Positions 11,487 through 20,501 of a DNA stretch of 64,000 bases are shown piece after piece. Origin of the DNA: an uncultured Acidovorax sp. (GTDB lineage Bacteria; Pseudomonadota; Gammaproteobacteria; Burkholderiales; Burkholderiaceae_C); NCBI GenBank assembly GCA_913774955.1, contig CAJYKV010000018.1, positions 1-64,000 on the forward strand, given 5' to 3'. The translations under genes were made by a program, and so were the position numbers. Under the pieces are notes generated by a model. The model made no database searches, was not told the DNA's origin, and was given only the letters and a program-made list of their open reading frames with translations. Within the stretch, counting starts at the first letter, position 1, and each line of letters begins with the position of its first letter.

Positions 11487-13823
11487 TCAGCGCGCGGCCG
11501 AGGCCGGGCTGCGCCGTTCCGCGGCGGACGCCGGTTTGGGCGCGGCCCCGGCCTTGCCGGCCTTCACGTCGCGGTTCGCGTTCGCGAGCAGGGCGGCGCA
11601 GTTTTCGTCGTCCTCGGCGGCCGGCACGGTGACCGGCACCAGCGCCAGCGCCGCCGGCGCCACGACCGCGGCCGCCACGGCGGCGCCCGCGCGCAGCAGC
11701 AGCGGGCCGGCTTCCAGGCCCACCTTAGGGTCCGCGAAATTGCCCTTCACGTAGAGCGGCGTGCGCAGCGAGAAGAACTTCCACTTCAGCGATTCGGGCT
11801 TGATGTAGAGGTCCATGTACTCGCGGCCCAGGTCGATCGTGCCCATGGCTTCCACCACGGCCTCTTCGGTGTTGAGCTTCACCGAGCGGGTCTGCGCGAT
11901 CCCGTCCTTGATGCCGAAGTCCGCCACGGCGCAGCGCAGCTGCACTTCCTTGTTCTCGCCGAACAGCTTGGCCACCACCACGCTGCCCACGTTGAGCGCC
12001 GCCAGGTCCAGCATCTGCTTGCTGAAGCGGCCATCGCGGATATAGACGCGCGCCTCACCGTTGCTGGTGCCCAGCATCTTCGCGATCGAATTGCCGGTGC
12101 CGTTCACGGCCATGGCGCCGTCCAGGCGGCCGAAGCTCTTTTCCATCAGCTCGACCTTGGGGAAGAGGGCGGACAGGCGCAGCCCGTCCACGCTGCCGCG
12201 CAGCTGGGCCTTGAGCGGCGCGTCGCGGCCGTCGAGCACCACGGTGGAATCGATCTTGCCCTGCGCCACGCCGAAGCGCAGCGGCGAGAGCGTGAGCTGG
12301 GCATTCTCCATGCGGGCATGCACGTCGAGGTTCTCGATCGGCAGGCTTTCGTCGCGCACGATGCGCTCGCCCTTGAACTTCAGATCCAGGTCCATGGCGT
12401 TCCAGCGGTCGGTGGCGAAGGCGGCATCGGGCAGCACCTTGCCGGCGCGCTTCGACGTGCCTTTCTCCTGCGGCCGCTCCCCGGACGGCGCGCCCACCAC
12501 CGGGCCCAGATCGGCCAGGCGCAGCTGCTTCGACGCCATCTCGCCCGTCAGGCGCGGGCGCGGCTCGGCGGAGGTGTAGGTGAGCTGGCCCCGCAGGTCG
12601 CTCTGGCCCACGGTCCCCGTGAAATCGCGGTAATCCCACACGGCCCGGCCCGGCTCCAGGCTGCCCACCAGGTGGCCCTTGGTGCGGAAGGGCGGCGTGT
12701 TGGGCAGCACGATGCCCGTGAGCGGATAGAGATCGGCCATGCTCTCGGCCTGCAGCAGCACCTGCATGTCGAGGCCCGAGAACGACGCGGGGTTGGAGAG
12801 CGTGCCCTCCACCTCGGCGCGCACCGTGCCAGCACGGGCCTTGAACTGCAGCGGATACTGCACTTCCTTCTGCCGCAGCGACAGCACATGGCCCGCCTGC
12901 CCGCTGCCTTCGATGCGCGCCTTGGCGTAGCGGCCGCGCACGTCGAAGCGCAGGCCGTACGGCCCCGGGCTTTCCTGGGTGGAAAGATTCGCCACGAAGG
13001 CCAGATCCTTCATCGCATCGGCCAGCGCCAGGCGGCCTTCCTTCACGGACACGCGGGCCACGTCCACCGTCCAGGGGTTCGGGCTCGGCTCGCCGTCGGC
13101 CGCGGGCCGGTCGAACGTCCAGTTGTTGCTGCCGTCCACGCGGCGGGCCAGGGCCACGTCGGGCGATTCGACCGCCAGCGTGCCGATGGACACGTGCCGC
13201 ACCAGGAGCGGCAGCAGCTTGAGCGATGCGCTCGCGCGGCCCACCGACGCCATGGGCGGCGGCGTGGCGCCGGCGGGCTGCGCAGCATCCGCCGATGCCG
13301 GGGCGCTCGCGCTGGACGAAGCCGCTGATGCGGGCGAAGAGGCAGACGCAGGGGCGGAAGCCGGCGCCGATGCACCGGCCGAGGCAGGTGCCGATGCCGC
13401 ATCCGACGCAGCGGCACGCTTTTCCACCACGCGCGCATCGGCGTTGGCGGACTCCATGCCCACCGCGCCATAGCGGCCGAAGTCCGCGCGGTTGCCCAGC
13501 ACCAGCCGCTCCGCCTGCACCGTCAGCCCGGGCACCCAGCGCCGCCATCCGGTCTCCATGTCCACCGGCTGCGGCCAGTGCCAACGGGCCGACAGATCGC
13601 CTTCGATCTCGAAGTGGCGCCCGGTGGCGGCGCTCACGCGCTCGTTGATCCAGGGCTTGGCGCGGTTCCAGTCGAACGTGAGCAGGATGACGAGGGCGAT
13701 CAGCAGCAGGGCCACCAGCGTTCCCAGTACGCCGAGCACCCAGGTCGTGGCCCGGCCCCGCTGGCCGTGCGCAGCGGGGAATCGGGGCTGGTGGAGAGGA
13801 TGGGAAGGAAGGGAAGGGCGCAT
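11487..13823 (-). CDS. AsmA-family protein (inner-membrane-anchored, periplasmic)
   Basis: A 778-residue protein with a single N-terminal membrane span at about residues 28-50 (WVLGVLGTLVALLLIALVILL), followed by the AsmA opening FDWNRAKPWINERVSAATGRHFEIEGDLS. A low-complexity Ala/Ser/Pro insert lies near residues 130-180. The C-terminal AsmA domain includes GTGNSIAKMLGTSNGEARVYIRDG and a final beta-rich part (YIKPESLKWKFFSLRTPLYVKGNFADP). AsmA-like proteins form long beta-groove bridges linked to phospholipid transport and outer-membrane homeostasis. The gene is alone and converges on dnaE2. Confidence 0.9.
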   Translation of the reverse strand: MRPSLPSHPLHQPRFPAAHGQRGRATTWVLGVLGTLVALLLIALVILLTFDWNRAKPWINERVSAATGRHFEIEGDLSARWHWPQPVDMETGWRRWVPGLTVQAERLVLGNRADFGRYGAVGMESANADARVVEKRAAASDAASAPASAGASAPASAPASASSPASAASSSASAPASADAAQPAGATPPPMASVGRASASLKLLPLLVRHVSIGTLAVESPDVALARRVDGSNNWTFDRPAADGEPSPNPWTVDVARVSVKEGRLALADAMKDLAFVANLSTQESPGPYGLRFDVRGRYAKARIEGSGQAGHVLSLRQKEVQYPLQFKARAGTVRAEVEGTLSNPASFSGLDMQVLLQAESMADLYPLTGIVLPNTPPFRTKGHLVGSLEPGRAVWDYRDFTGTVGQSDLRGQLTYTSAEPRPRLTGEMASKQLRLADLGPVVGAPSGERPQEKGTSKRAGKVLPDAAFATDRWNAMDLDLKFKGERIVRDESLPIENLDVHARMENAQLTLSPLRFGVAQGKIDSTVVLDGRDAPLKAQLRGSVDGLRLSALFPKVELMEKSFGRLDGAMAVNGTGNSIAKMLGTSNGEARVYIRDGRFSKQMLDLAALNVGSVVVAKLFGENKEVQLRCAVADFGIKDGIAQTRSVKLNTEEAVVEAMGTIDLGREYMDLYIKPESLKWKFFSLRTPLYVKGNFADPKVGLEAGPLLLRAGAAVAAAVVAPAALALVPVTVPAAEDDENCAALLANANRDVKAGKAGAAPKPASAAERRSPASAAR

Positions 13824-14087
13824 GGCGATGGCGTGTTGTAGTGGAGTCCCTGGGGGGAATGCCGTCCCGCCGCCCCAGGGGCTCTTGGTGTTCTGTCTGG
13901 ACGGCGGGTCGCGTGTGCGGCCATGCTAGTGCCGGTCTCGTGCCCGCCACGACGGCTGGCAGCGCATGCGGCACGCGCTCCTGTCCTACAACGCGACCGT
14001 GGCATGCGCCGATCCCGCCGGTCCACGGTTGAGTTATCGGAGGAAGGCCGCATCGGTCCTCCACCGTGGCTCCTAGAATGCGCGCCC

Positions 14088-15011
14088 ATGCACAACCCCA
14101 ACGATCCCCGCGTGCTGCCCGTCCGCGCGGGCGTGAGTCCCAGCTGCGTGGTCACGCCCAGCCAGGGGGACGGCCTGCTCATCGACTTCCTGGCCAGCCG
14201 GCTTCCGGTGGTGGACCAGGCCGGGTGGCAGGCGCGGATGGAGCGCGGCGAAGTGGTGGACGAGCACGCATGCGCCGTCACGCCTGACCGGCCCTTCGTG
14301 CGGGGCCTGCGCATCTACTACTACCGCGAACTCGAGGACGAGGCCTGCATTCCCTTCGAAGAAGCCGTGCTCTACCAGGACGAGCACCTGGTGGTGGCCG
14401 ACAAACCGCACTTCCTGCCCGTGGTGCCGACAGGGCGCTATCTGCAGCACACGCTGCTCGTGCGGCTCAAGCGCCGCCTCGGCCTGGAGGAACTGTCGCC
14501 CGTGCACCGCATCGACCGCGACACGGCCGGCCTCGTGCTGTTCTCGGTGCAGCGCGGCACGCGCGGCCGCTACCAGGCGCTGTTCCGCGACCGTGCGGTG
14601 GACAAGACCTACGAAGCCGTGGCCCCCTGGCGCCCGGATCTGACTTTCCCGGTGGAGCGCGCCAGCCGCATCGAGGAGAGCCCGCAGTTCTTCCGCATGC
14701 ACGAAGTGCCCGGCGAGCCCAACAGCCTCACGCGCATCGACGTGCTGGAGACGGCAGGCGCCTGGGCGCACTACCGGCTCTCGCCCGTGACGGGCAAACG
14801 CCACCAGCTGCGCGTGCACATGGACGCCCTGGGCCTGCCGCTGCGGGGCGATGCCTTCTACCCCGAAGTGAACGATCCGCCCGAGGGTGACTTCTCCCGG
14901 CCGCTGCAACTGCTGGCCCGCGCGATCGCGTTCACGGATCCGGTCACCGGCCGTGAGCGCCGGTTCGAGAGCCGGCGGCAACTGGAGTGGCCGGTCGGGC
15001 AGGGCGGCTGA
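14088..15011 (+). CDS. RluA-family pseudouridine synthase
   Basis: A 307-residue protein. The catalytic motif HRIDRDTAGLVLFS contains the invariant Asp used for uridine isomerisation; flanking family blocks are DKPHFLPVVPTG (motif I) and SPVTGKRHQLRVHM with RGDAFYP (motif III). An N-terminal region of about 85 residues is too short and diverged for a confident S4 domain call. It probably modifies 23S rRNA or tRNA; the exact position cannot be assigned. Start ATG 14088 is the first in-frame codon giving the family N-terminus; the longer upstream frame is arginine-rich noise. It is single and divergent from the AsmA gene (264 bp between starts, no other gene seen there). Confidence 0.92.
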   Translation: MHNPNDPRVLPVRAGVSPSCVVTPSQGDGLLIDFLASRLPVVDQAGWQARMERGEVVDEHACAVTPDRPFVRGLRIYYYRELEDEACIPFEEAVLYQDEHLVVADKPHFLPVVPTGRYLQHTLLVRLKRRLGLEELSPVHRIDRDTAGLVLFSVQRGTRGRYQALFRDRAVDKTYEAVAPWRPDLTFPVERASRIEESPQFFRMHEVPGEPNSLTRIDVLETAGAWAHYRLSPVTGKRHQLRVHMDALGLPLRGDAFYPEVNDPPEGDFSRPLQLLARAIAFTDPVTGRERRFESRRQLEWPVGQGG

Positions 15012-15129
15012 TCCGGCCTCGGGTGGCCTGCCCGACAGCTCCTCTAACTGAACCTTTGCTCGGCTCTGGTAGGACGGACCAGGGGAAATGCAGGGTTCCA
15101 CGCGGCAGTCGTCCCCGGGCAACAGTTTT

Positions 15130-15157
15130 TGACTATCGTTGGAAAATTTCTATTTGC
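15130..15157 (+). promoter_or_regulatory. Candidate promoter for the polysaccharide locus
   Basis: The 319-bp gap 15012-15330 holds no gene. It contains an unusually AT-rich tract (about 15125-15200). TTGACT at 15130-15135 and TATTTG at 15152-15157 are spaced by 16 bp, a plausible but weak sigma-70 promoter. This leaves a leader of about 170 nt before wecB. I did not find an ops/JUMPstart-type element. The low G+C suggests a site open to H-NS/MvaT-like silencing. Confidence 0.35.
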
Positions 15158-15330
15158 AAATTTTTTAACACCCCGAGACATTTGATAACATTGATAGCTC
15201 GAGGGTCAGACGACGGAGATCGGTCCCGCCCGAAGCGCACTTTTTTGTGTGCTTGCCAGTTTTCATGTGCCCAGGCCGGGCTGCCGCAGGTGTGCGGCCC
15301 CCCGGCGTGGGCCTCATCACTGCCTCTCGA

Positions 15331-16464
15331 ATGCGCGTCCTGTCCATTTTCGGTACCCGTCCCGAAGCCATCAAAATGGCGCCCCTCGTGGCTGCCCTGA
15401 CCCGGGAGCCCGCGCTGGAGAGCACGGTCTGCATCACCGGACAGCACCGCGAGATGCTGGGCCAGGTCATGTCGCTGTTCGGCCTGCAGGCGGACCACGA
15501 CCTCGACGTCATGCGTCCCGACCAGAGCCTCAACGGCCTGTTCGCTCGGCTCGTGGAGCGCGTCGACGGCGTGCTGCAGACCGTGCGCCCCGATTGCGTG
15601 CTGGTGCACGGCGACACCACCACGGCGGCCGCCTGCGCCCTGGCGGCGTTCCACCGCCGCGTTCCCGTCGGCCACGTCGAGGCCGGCCTGCGCAGCGGCG
15701 ACCTGCAGTCGCCTTTTCCCGAGGAGATGAACCGGCGCGTCGTCGACGCGATGGGCACCTGGCTGTTCGCGCCCACCCCCGAGGCGCGCGATGCCCTGGT
15801 GCGCGAGAAGGCCCCGGGCCGGATCTGGGTCACCGGCAACACGGTCATCGACGCGCTGGCCGACACCATCGCCCGGCTCGACGGCGACGCGGAGCTCGAA
15901 CGCACGCTGGCCGCGCAGCACGGCTGGCTCGACGCCCGGCGCAAGATGGTCCTGGTCACCGGCCACCGCCGGGAGAATTTCGGCGAGGGCTTCCGCAACA
16001 TCTGCAGCGCACTGGCCGATCTCGCGCGGCGTGGCGACGTGGAGATCGTCTATCCCGTGCACCTGAACCCGAACGTGCGCGACGTGGTGAACGACATGCT
16101 CTCGGGCCTGCCCGGGGTGCACCTGATTCCGCCCCTGGCCTATCTGGATTTCGTCTGGTTCATGCGCCGCGCCCACCTCATCCTGACCGACTCGGGCGGC
16201 GTCCAGGAAGAGGCTCCCTACCTTGGCAAACCGGTGCTCGTGATGCGCGACGTCACCGAACGGCCCGAGGCCGTGGCGGCGGGCACGGTGCGCCTGGTGG
16301 GCACGTCGCACGAACGCATCCTGCGGGAAGCGCATGCCCTGCTGGACGACGAACGGCTGCATGCCGACTTCAGCCGGCGCAGCAATCCCTACGGCGACGG
16401 CCACGCGTGCCGCCGCATCGTGGATGCGCTGTGCGGCCGGCCCTTCGCCGAATTCGCGCCCTGA
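15331..16464 (+). CDS. wecB: UDP-N-acetylglucosamine 2-epimerase (non-hydrolysing)
   Basis: A 377-residue protein, full length for WecB/MnaA. Motifs: FGTRPEAIKMAPL at the N-terminus, HGDTTTA, GHVEAGLRS, EMNRRVVD, TGHRRENFGEG and DSGGVQEEAPYLGKPVLVMRDVTERPE. It interconverts UDP-GlcNAc and UDP-ManNAc in the cytoplasm. In E. coli the same enzyme is known as NfrC because phage N4 needs it, and UDP-ManNAc is the proposed NfrB substrate. Its position as first gene of an nfrB/nfrA-containing cluster therefore fits precursor supply for that glycan. The next gene begins 85 bp downstream on the same strand. Confidence 0.95.
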   Translation: MRVLSIFGTRPEAIKMAPLVAALTREPALESTVCITGQHREMLGQVMSLFGLQADHDLDVMRPDQSLNGLFARLVERVDGVLQTVRPDCVLVHGDTTTAAACALAAFHRRVPVGHVEAGLRSGDLQSPFPEEMNRRVVDAMGTWLFAPTPEARDALVREKAPGRIWVTGNTVIDALADTIARLDGDAELERTLAAQHGWLDARRKMVLVTGHRRENFGEGFRNICSALADLARRGDVEIVYPVHLNPNVRDVVNDMLSGLPGVHLIPPLAYLDFVWFMRRAHLILTDSGGVQEEAPYLGKPVLVMRDVTERPEAVAAGTVRLVGTSHERILREAHALLDDERLHADFSRRSNPYGDGHACRRIVDALCGRPFAEFAP

Positions 16465-16549
16465 CCCCGGCGCCCGCTCCTCCGTTTCCTCTCCGTTCTC
16501 CTTTCTTGTCTTCCTTCTTTTCCATCCCGTGTCACCCCGGAGCAAATCC

Positions 16550-18760
16550 ATGGTTCCCTGCCTCCTGCACGTGCCGCGTGCTTCCAGACTGATCTGCATG
16601 GTGGGTCTGAGCGTCCCGCTCATCGCCATGGCGAGCCCTGCCGGAGACGCGCTGCAACGCCTGCAGGGCGACACCTGGGTGACGCGCAGCTTCGCGCTGT
16701 CCGATCTGGGCTTCACCGACGCGGTACTGCTGAACGGCTTCGACGCCAAACAGGAGTTCTACCTGCCGGTGCCGCGGACGCTGCCGCTCGCCGAGGCGAG
16801 CATCGATTTCAGCGGCCGCTACTACAAGGCGGAAGAGGGGCGCACGGCGATGCTGCTGTCCGTCAACGGCCGACCGGCGTTCTCGCGCCGCATCGAATCG
16901 CCCGAGGGCGATGCCAGCCAGACGCTCAAGGTGGATACGCGACTGGTGACCAACGGCTTCCTGCGCCTGGGCGTGAACTGGATCAACAACGTGGCCCGCC
17001 GCATCTGCGAGGTGGACCGCGCCACGGGCAACGTGCTGTCGGTCGCGGCGGACACGCGCTTCAACTACCGCTTCAGCAGCGGGGCGCTCACCAGCCTGGC
17101 GGACGCCTGGGTGACGCTGCCCTCCCGGCCCACGCTGCTCGTGGCCTCGCGCAATCTCTCCAAGGCCTCCTACGACACCGCATGGCGCATCGGCGCGGCC
17201 CTGGAGCAGGCCAACCGCCGCGTGGTGGTGAAGGCCTTCCCGGTGCCGGGCGACACGGTGGACACCGCCGGCTGGCAGGTGCCCGCCGCCCTGGCATCGC
17301 TGCCCGCATTCGCCGGGCTGGCCGCCGGCAATGCCCGCTACGTGCTCAAGGACGATGCCGAGATCGGCGCGCTGGTGGTGCTGGGCGCCACCGCCGCCAC
17401 GGGGGACATCGCCGTGGCGGACGGCGCGCTGCAGCAGCAGATCGGCAAGGCGCTGGATGCGCTGGGTGTCCAGCTCGCCGGCGATGCCGACGCGGCCCGT
17501 GCCTTCGCCGGCTGGCGCAACCTGCAGACGGTGGCAGCGCCCGGCGCGACCGCGTCGCACCAGATCCGCCTCGCGACGCTGGGCGCACGCCCTGTGATCG
17601 CCGTGGCCGAGGATGCGGGCGCCCAGGCGGCCGGCATCTTCGCCGACGTCTGGCGCAATCTGCTGGTGACGCGCCAGGCCACGGTGCTGCGGGCCGATGC
17701 CCCCGATGCGGAAGACCGCTCGATGATCCGGCTGGCCGGCTTCGGCGGCGACGCCAACTTCGACGTGGTCTCCCGCGGCGACTGGACGGCCTCGCTGCCG
17801 CTTTCCGCCGTGGCCGTCAACGGGCGCATGCCCACCGATTTGGTGATCGACATCGCCGCGGCGCCCGGCGCCTCGTCCACCCGGCCCGTGGCCTCGGTCT
17901 TCTGGAACAGCGTGCTGCTCGCGGCCAAGCGGCTGGAGGCCGATGGCCGCCCCGAGCGGCTCGACGCCCGCGTGCCCGGCTATGCGCTCGGCCTGAGCAA
18001 TGTGGTGCGGGTGTCCATCCAGCGCCAACCGTATTCCAACGACTGCAACGAAACCCCGCAGGGCTTCCCGGTCAACGTGCTGCCCACGAGCTACGTGCGG
18101 GCCGGCGAGGCCGAACCCGACGGCAGTTTCGTCGGGCTGCTGCCGCTGATGTCCGGCACCCCGGTGGTCGCCGTGCCGGCCGCGTACCTGGCCGATGCGG
18201 TGCAGAGCCTGCCGCGCCTCATCCGCATCGCCGTCGCCGCGGGCGTGACGCCGGTGCGCGCGGAGTTCGCGGTCGTCGACCAGGGCCAGACCTTCTCGCC
18301 GGGCAAGCCCTTCCTCGCCTTGCAGACACCCGTCCAGGGCATGGACGTGAAAGTGCAGATCGAAGCAGGGCACCTGCGCATCAACGGCCGCAAGACGCCG
18401 TGGCTGGATGTGGACGGACTCTCGCGCCTGAGCTCCGTGCAGGTGAGCCGCGCCAACGGCCAGCACGGCCTGGTCTGGCAGCCCCTCGGCGAGCAGTCCG
18501 CGGCACCGCAGAAGCCGTTCGTGCTCAACCGTGGCGACATCGCATTGATCGGCGCGGAAGGCCCGGTGAGCTGGGTGGACAGCACCAACCCGTCGGCCAG
18601 CCTGCCGCCGGGAGCGGGCGAGACCGCGTTCTACGAATGGCGCCGCTACCTGTCGTGGGGCGTGCCCCTGGTGAGCGTGCTGCTGCTGGTCCTGCTGCTG
18701 CTGCTCGTGGCCGCCCACCGTGCACGCCGCCGCGCGGAAGAACGGAACAAGTCGTCCTGA
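16550..18760 (+). CDS. BcsB-like periplasmic protein with C-terminal membrane anchor
   Basis: A 736-residue protein with an N-terminal signal sequence (IALMVGLSVPLIAMASP-type hydrophobic stretch within the first 35 residues) and a C-terminal membrane span at about residues 700-722 followed by a basic tail. The body resembles the cellulose-synthase subunit BcsB: a jelly-roll carbohydrate-binding segment (RYYKAEEGRTAMLLSVNG), an NNVARRICEV-type turn and repeated Rossmann-like halves. BcsB guides the nascent glucan through the periplasm and holds the synthase with its C-terminal helix. By analogy this protein would pair with NfrB (next gene) as the synthase partner. Assignment to the BcsB superfamily is from overall architecture and is moderate in certainty; the polymer is unlikely to be cellulose. 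Confidence 0.7.
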   Translation: MVPCLLHVPRASRLICMVGLSVPLIAMASPAGDALQRLQGDTWVTRSFALSDLGFTDAVLLNGFDAKQEFYLPVPRTLPLAEASIDFSGRYYKAEEGRTAMLLSVNGRPAFSRRIESPEGDASQTLKVDTRLVTNGFLRLGVNWINNVARRICEVDRATGNVLSVAADTRFNYRFSSGALTSLADAWVTLPSRPTLLVASRNLSKASYDTAWRIGAALEQANRRVVVKAFPVPGDTVDTAGWQVPAALASLPAFAGLAAGNARYVLKDDAEIGALVVLGATAATGDIAVADGALQQQIGKALDALGVQLAGDADAARAFAGWRNLQTVAAPGATASHQIRLATLGARPVIAVAEDAGAQAAGIFADVWRNLLVTRQATVLRADAPDAEDRSMIRLAGFGGDANFDVVSRGDWTASLPLSAVAVNGRMPTDLVIDIAAAPGASSTRPVASVFWNSVLLAAKRLEADGRPERLDARVPGYALGLSNVVRVSIQRQPYSNDCNETPQGFPVNVLPTSYVRAGEAEPDGSFVGLLPLMSGTPVVAVPAAYLADAVQSLPRLIRIAVAAGVTPVRAEFAVVDQGQTFSPGKPFLALQTPVQGMDVKVQIEAGHLRINGRKTPWLDVDGLSRLSSVQVSRANGQHGLVWQPLGEQSAAPQKPFVLNRGDIALIGAEGPVSWVDSTNPSASLPPGAGETAFYEWRRYLSWGVPLVSVLLLVLLLLLVAAHRARRRAEERNKSS

Positions 18761-18800
18761 GGCGCAACCGCGCCACCGCACCCCCACGCACCGAACCGGC

Positions 18801-20501
18801 ATGTCATCGCTGTACTGGCCCTACTTCTTCGCGGACTACTACCACTGGCTGGAGATCCTCACGGCGGTGGTGAGCCTGGTCATCCTGCTGTCGAGCCTGG
18901 ACGACCTGTTCATCGACGTGTGGTACTGGACGCGCCAGGCCTACCGCGGCCTCACCGTGCGGCGGCGCTACAAGCGCCTGACCACGGCGGAGCTGCGCGA
19001 GCGCCCCGAGCAGCCCATGGCCATCATGGTGCCGGCCTGGCTGGAGTACGACGTCATCGCGCCCATGCTGAGCAACATGGTGTCCACGCTCGACTACAAG
19101 GACTACACGATCTTCGTCGGCACCTACCGCAACGATGCCCGCACCATCGGCGAGGTGGAGCGCATGCGCCGCCGCTACCGCCAGCTCGTGCGCGTCGAGG
19201 TGCCGCACGACGGCCCCACCTGCAAGGCCGACTGCCTCAACTGGATCGTGCAGGCGCTCTTCCAGCACGAGAAGCACATGCCGCAGCCGTTCGCGGGCAT
19301 GGTCCTGCACGACAGCGAAGACGTGCTCCACCCGCTGGAGCTCAAGTACTACAACTACCTGCTGCCGCGCATGGATTTCATCCAGCTGCCGGTGACGTCG
19401 CTGGAGCGCAGCTGGTTCGAAATCGTCGCGGGCACGTACATGGACGAATTCGCGGAGTGGCACAGCAAGGACCTGGTGGTGCGCGAAAGCATGTCGCACA
19501 TGGTGCCTTCCGCCGGCGTGGGCACGTGCTTCTCGCGCCGCGCGCTGCACGAGCTGGCGCGCACCATGGACAACCAGCCCTTCAACGTGGACAGCCTGAC
19601 CGAGGACTACGACATCGGCACGCGCCTGAGCCGCATGGGCATGAAGCAGATCTTCGGCAAGTTCGACGTCGACTACGTCACGCGCCGCGTGTCGTGGTTC
19701 GGCATGGGGCGGGAGCAGGTGGGATCGATCCAGATGCCGCTCGGGGTGCGCGAATTCTTCCCGGACACCTTCCGCACCGCCTACCGGCAGAAGGCGCGCT
19801 GGACGCTGGGCATCGGCCTGCAGGGCTGGGAGCAGGTGGGCTGGAGCGGATCGCTCGCGACCAAATACCTGCTGTTCCGCGACCGCAAGGGTCTGGTGAC
19901 CTCCTTCGTGGCCATGCTGGGCTACGTGCTGATGCTCAACTTCCTGCTGTTCATCGTGGCCGACGCCATGGGCTGGTGGACGGTCTACTACCCCTCGGTG
20001 TTCTCGCCGGGCGGCTGGCTGATGACCGTGATGGGCCTGAACGCCTTCGCGCTGCTGCTGCGCGTGGTGCAGCGCGCCTACTTCGTGACCAGCATGTACG
20101 GCTGGGAGCACGGCCTGCTGTCGATCCCGCGCATGGTGGTGGGCAACTGCATCAACGCCATGGCGGCGGCGCGGGCCTGGCGGCTTTTTCTGTCGAACAA
20201 GCTGTTCGGCACCCGGCTGGTCTGGGACAAGACCATGCACGACTTCCCCTCGGCCGACCAGCTCGTGCAGAAGCGCCGGCGCCTGGGCGAGGTGCTGTTG
20301 TCGTGGCGGGCGATCGACGAGGCGCACCTCGAGAGGGCGCTGCAACTGCAAAGCGCGTCCGGCCGTCCGCTCGGCAGCATCCTGCTGGAGAACGGCTGGC
20401 TGGACGCTGGCACGCTCGAAGAGGCGATCTCCTTCCAGCGCGAGGAAACCGCCCACGCCGAAGAGCTCTCTCCCGGGGCATCGCAGGCCGTACCCGCATG
20501 A
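18801..20501 (+). CDS. nfrB: NfrB-like membrane glycosyltransferase with C-terminal MshEN domain
   Basis: A 566-residue inner-membrane GT2 enzyme. An N-terminal helix (LEILTAVVSLVILLSSLDDLF) is followed by the NfrB hallmark DVWYWTR. Catalytic motifs are in place: DSED (171-174), TED (267-269) and QKARW (330-334, the QxxRW of processive synthases). Three or more spans follow at about 375-460. Residues about 490-555 show the two half-repeats of an MshEN c-di-GMP-binding domain (RLGEVLLSW...LERALQLQ and PLGSILLENG...LEEAISFQ). E. coli NfrB is longer (about 745 residues), makes an N-acetylmannosamine-type glycan and is activated by c-di-GMP. The stop overlaps the nfrA start (ATGA). Confidence 0.88.
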   Translation: MSSLYWPYFFADYYHWLEILTAVVSLVILLSSLDDLFIDVWYWTRQAYRGLTVRRRYKRLTTAELRERPEQPMAIMVPAWLEYDVIAPMLSNMVSTLDYKDYTIFVGTYRNDARTIGEVERMRRRYRQLVRVEVPHDGPTCKADCLNWIVQALFQHEKHMPQPFAGMVLHDSEDVLHPLELKYYNYLLPRMDFIQLPVTSLERSWFEIVAGTYMDEFAEWHSKDLVVRESMSHMVPSAGVGTCFSRRALHELARTMDNQPFNVDSLTEDYDIGTRLSRMGMKQIFGKFDVDYVTRRVSWFGMGREQVGSIQMPLGVREFFPDTFRTAYRQKARWTLGIGLQGWEQVGWSGSLATKYLLFRDRKGLVTSFVAMLGYVLMLNFLLFIVADAMGWWTVYYPSVFSPGGWLMTVMGLNAFALLLRVVQRAYFVTSMYGWEHGLLSIPRMVVGNCINAMAAARAWRLFLSNKLFGTRLVWDKTMHDFPSADQLVQKRRRLGEVLLSWRAIDEAHLERALQLQSASGRPLGSILLENGWLDAGTLEEAISFQREETAHAEELSPGASQAVPA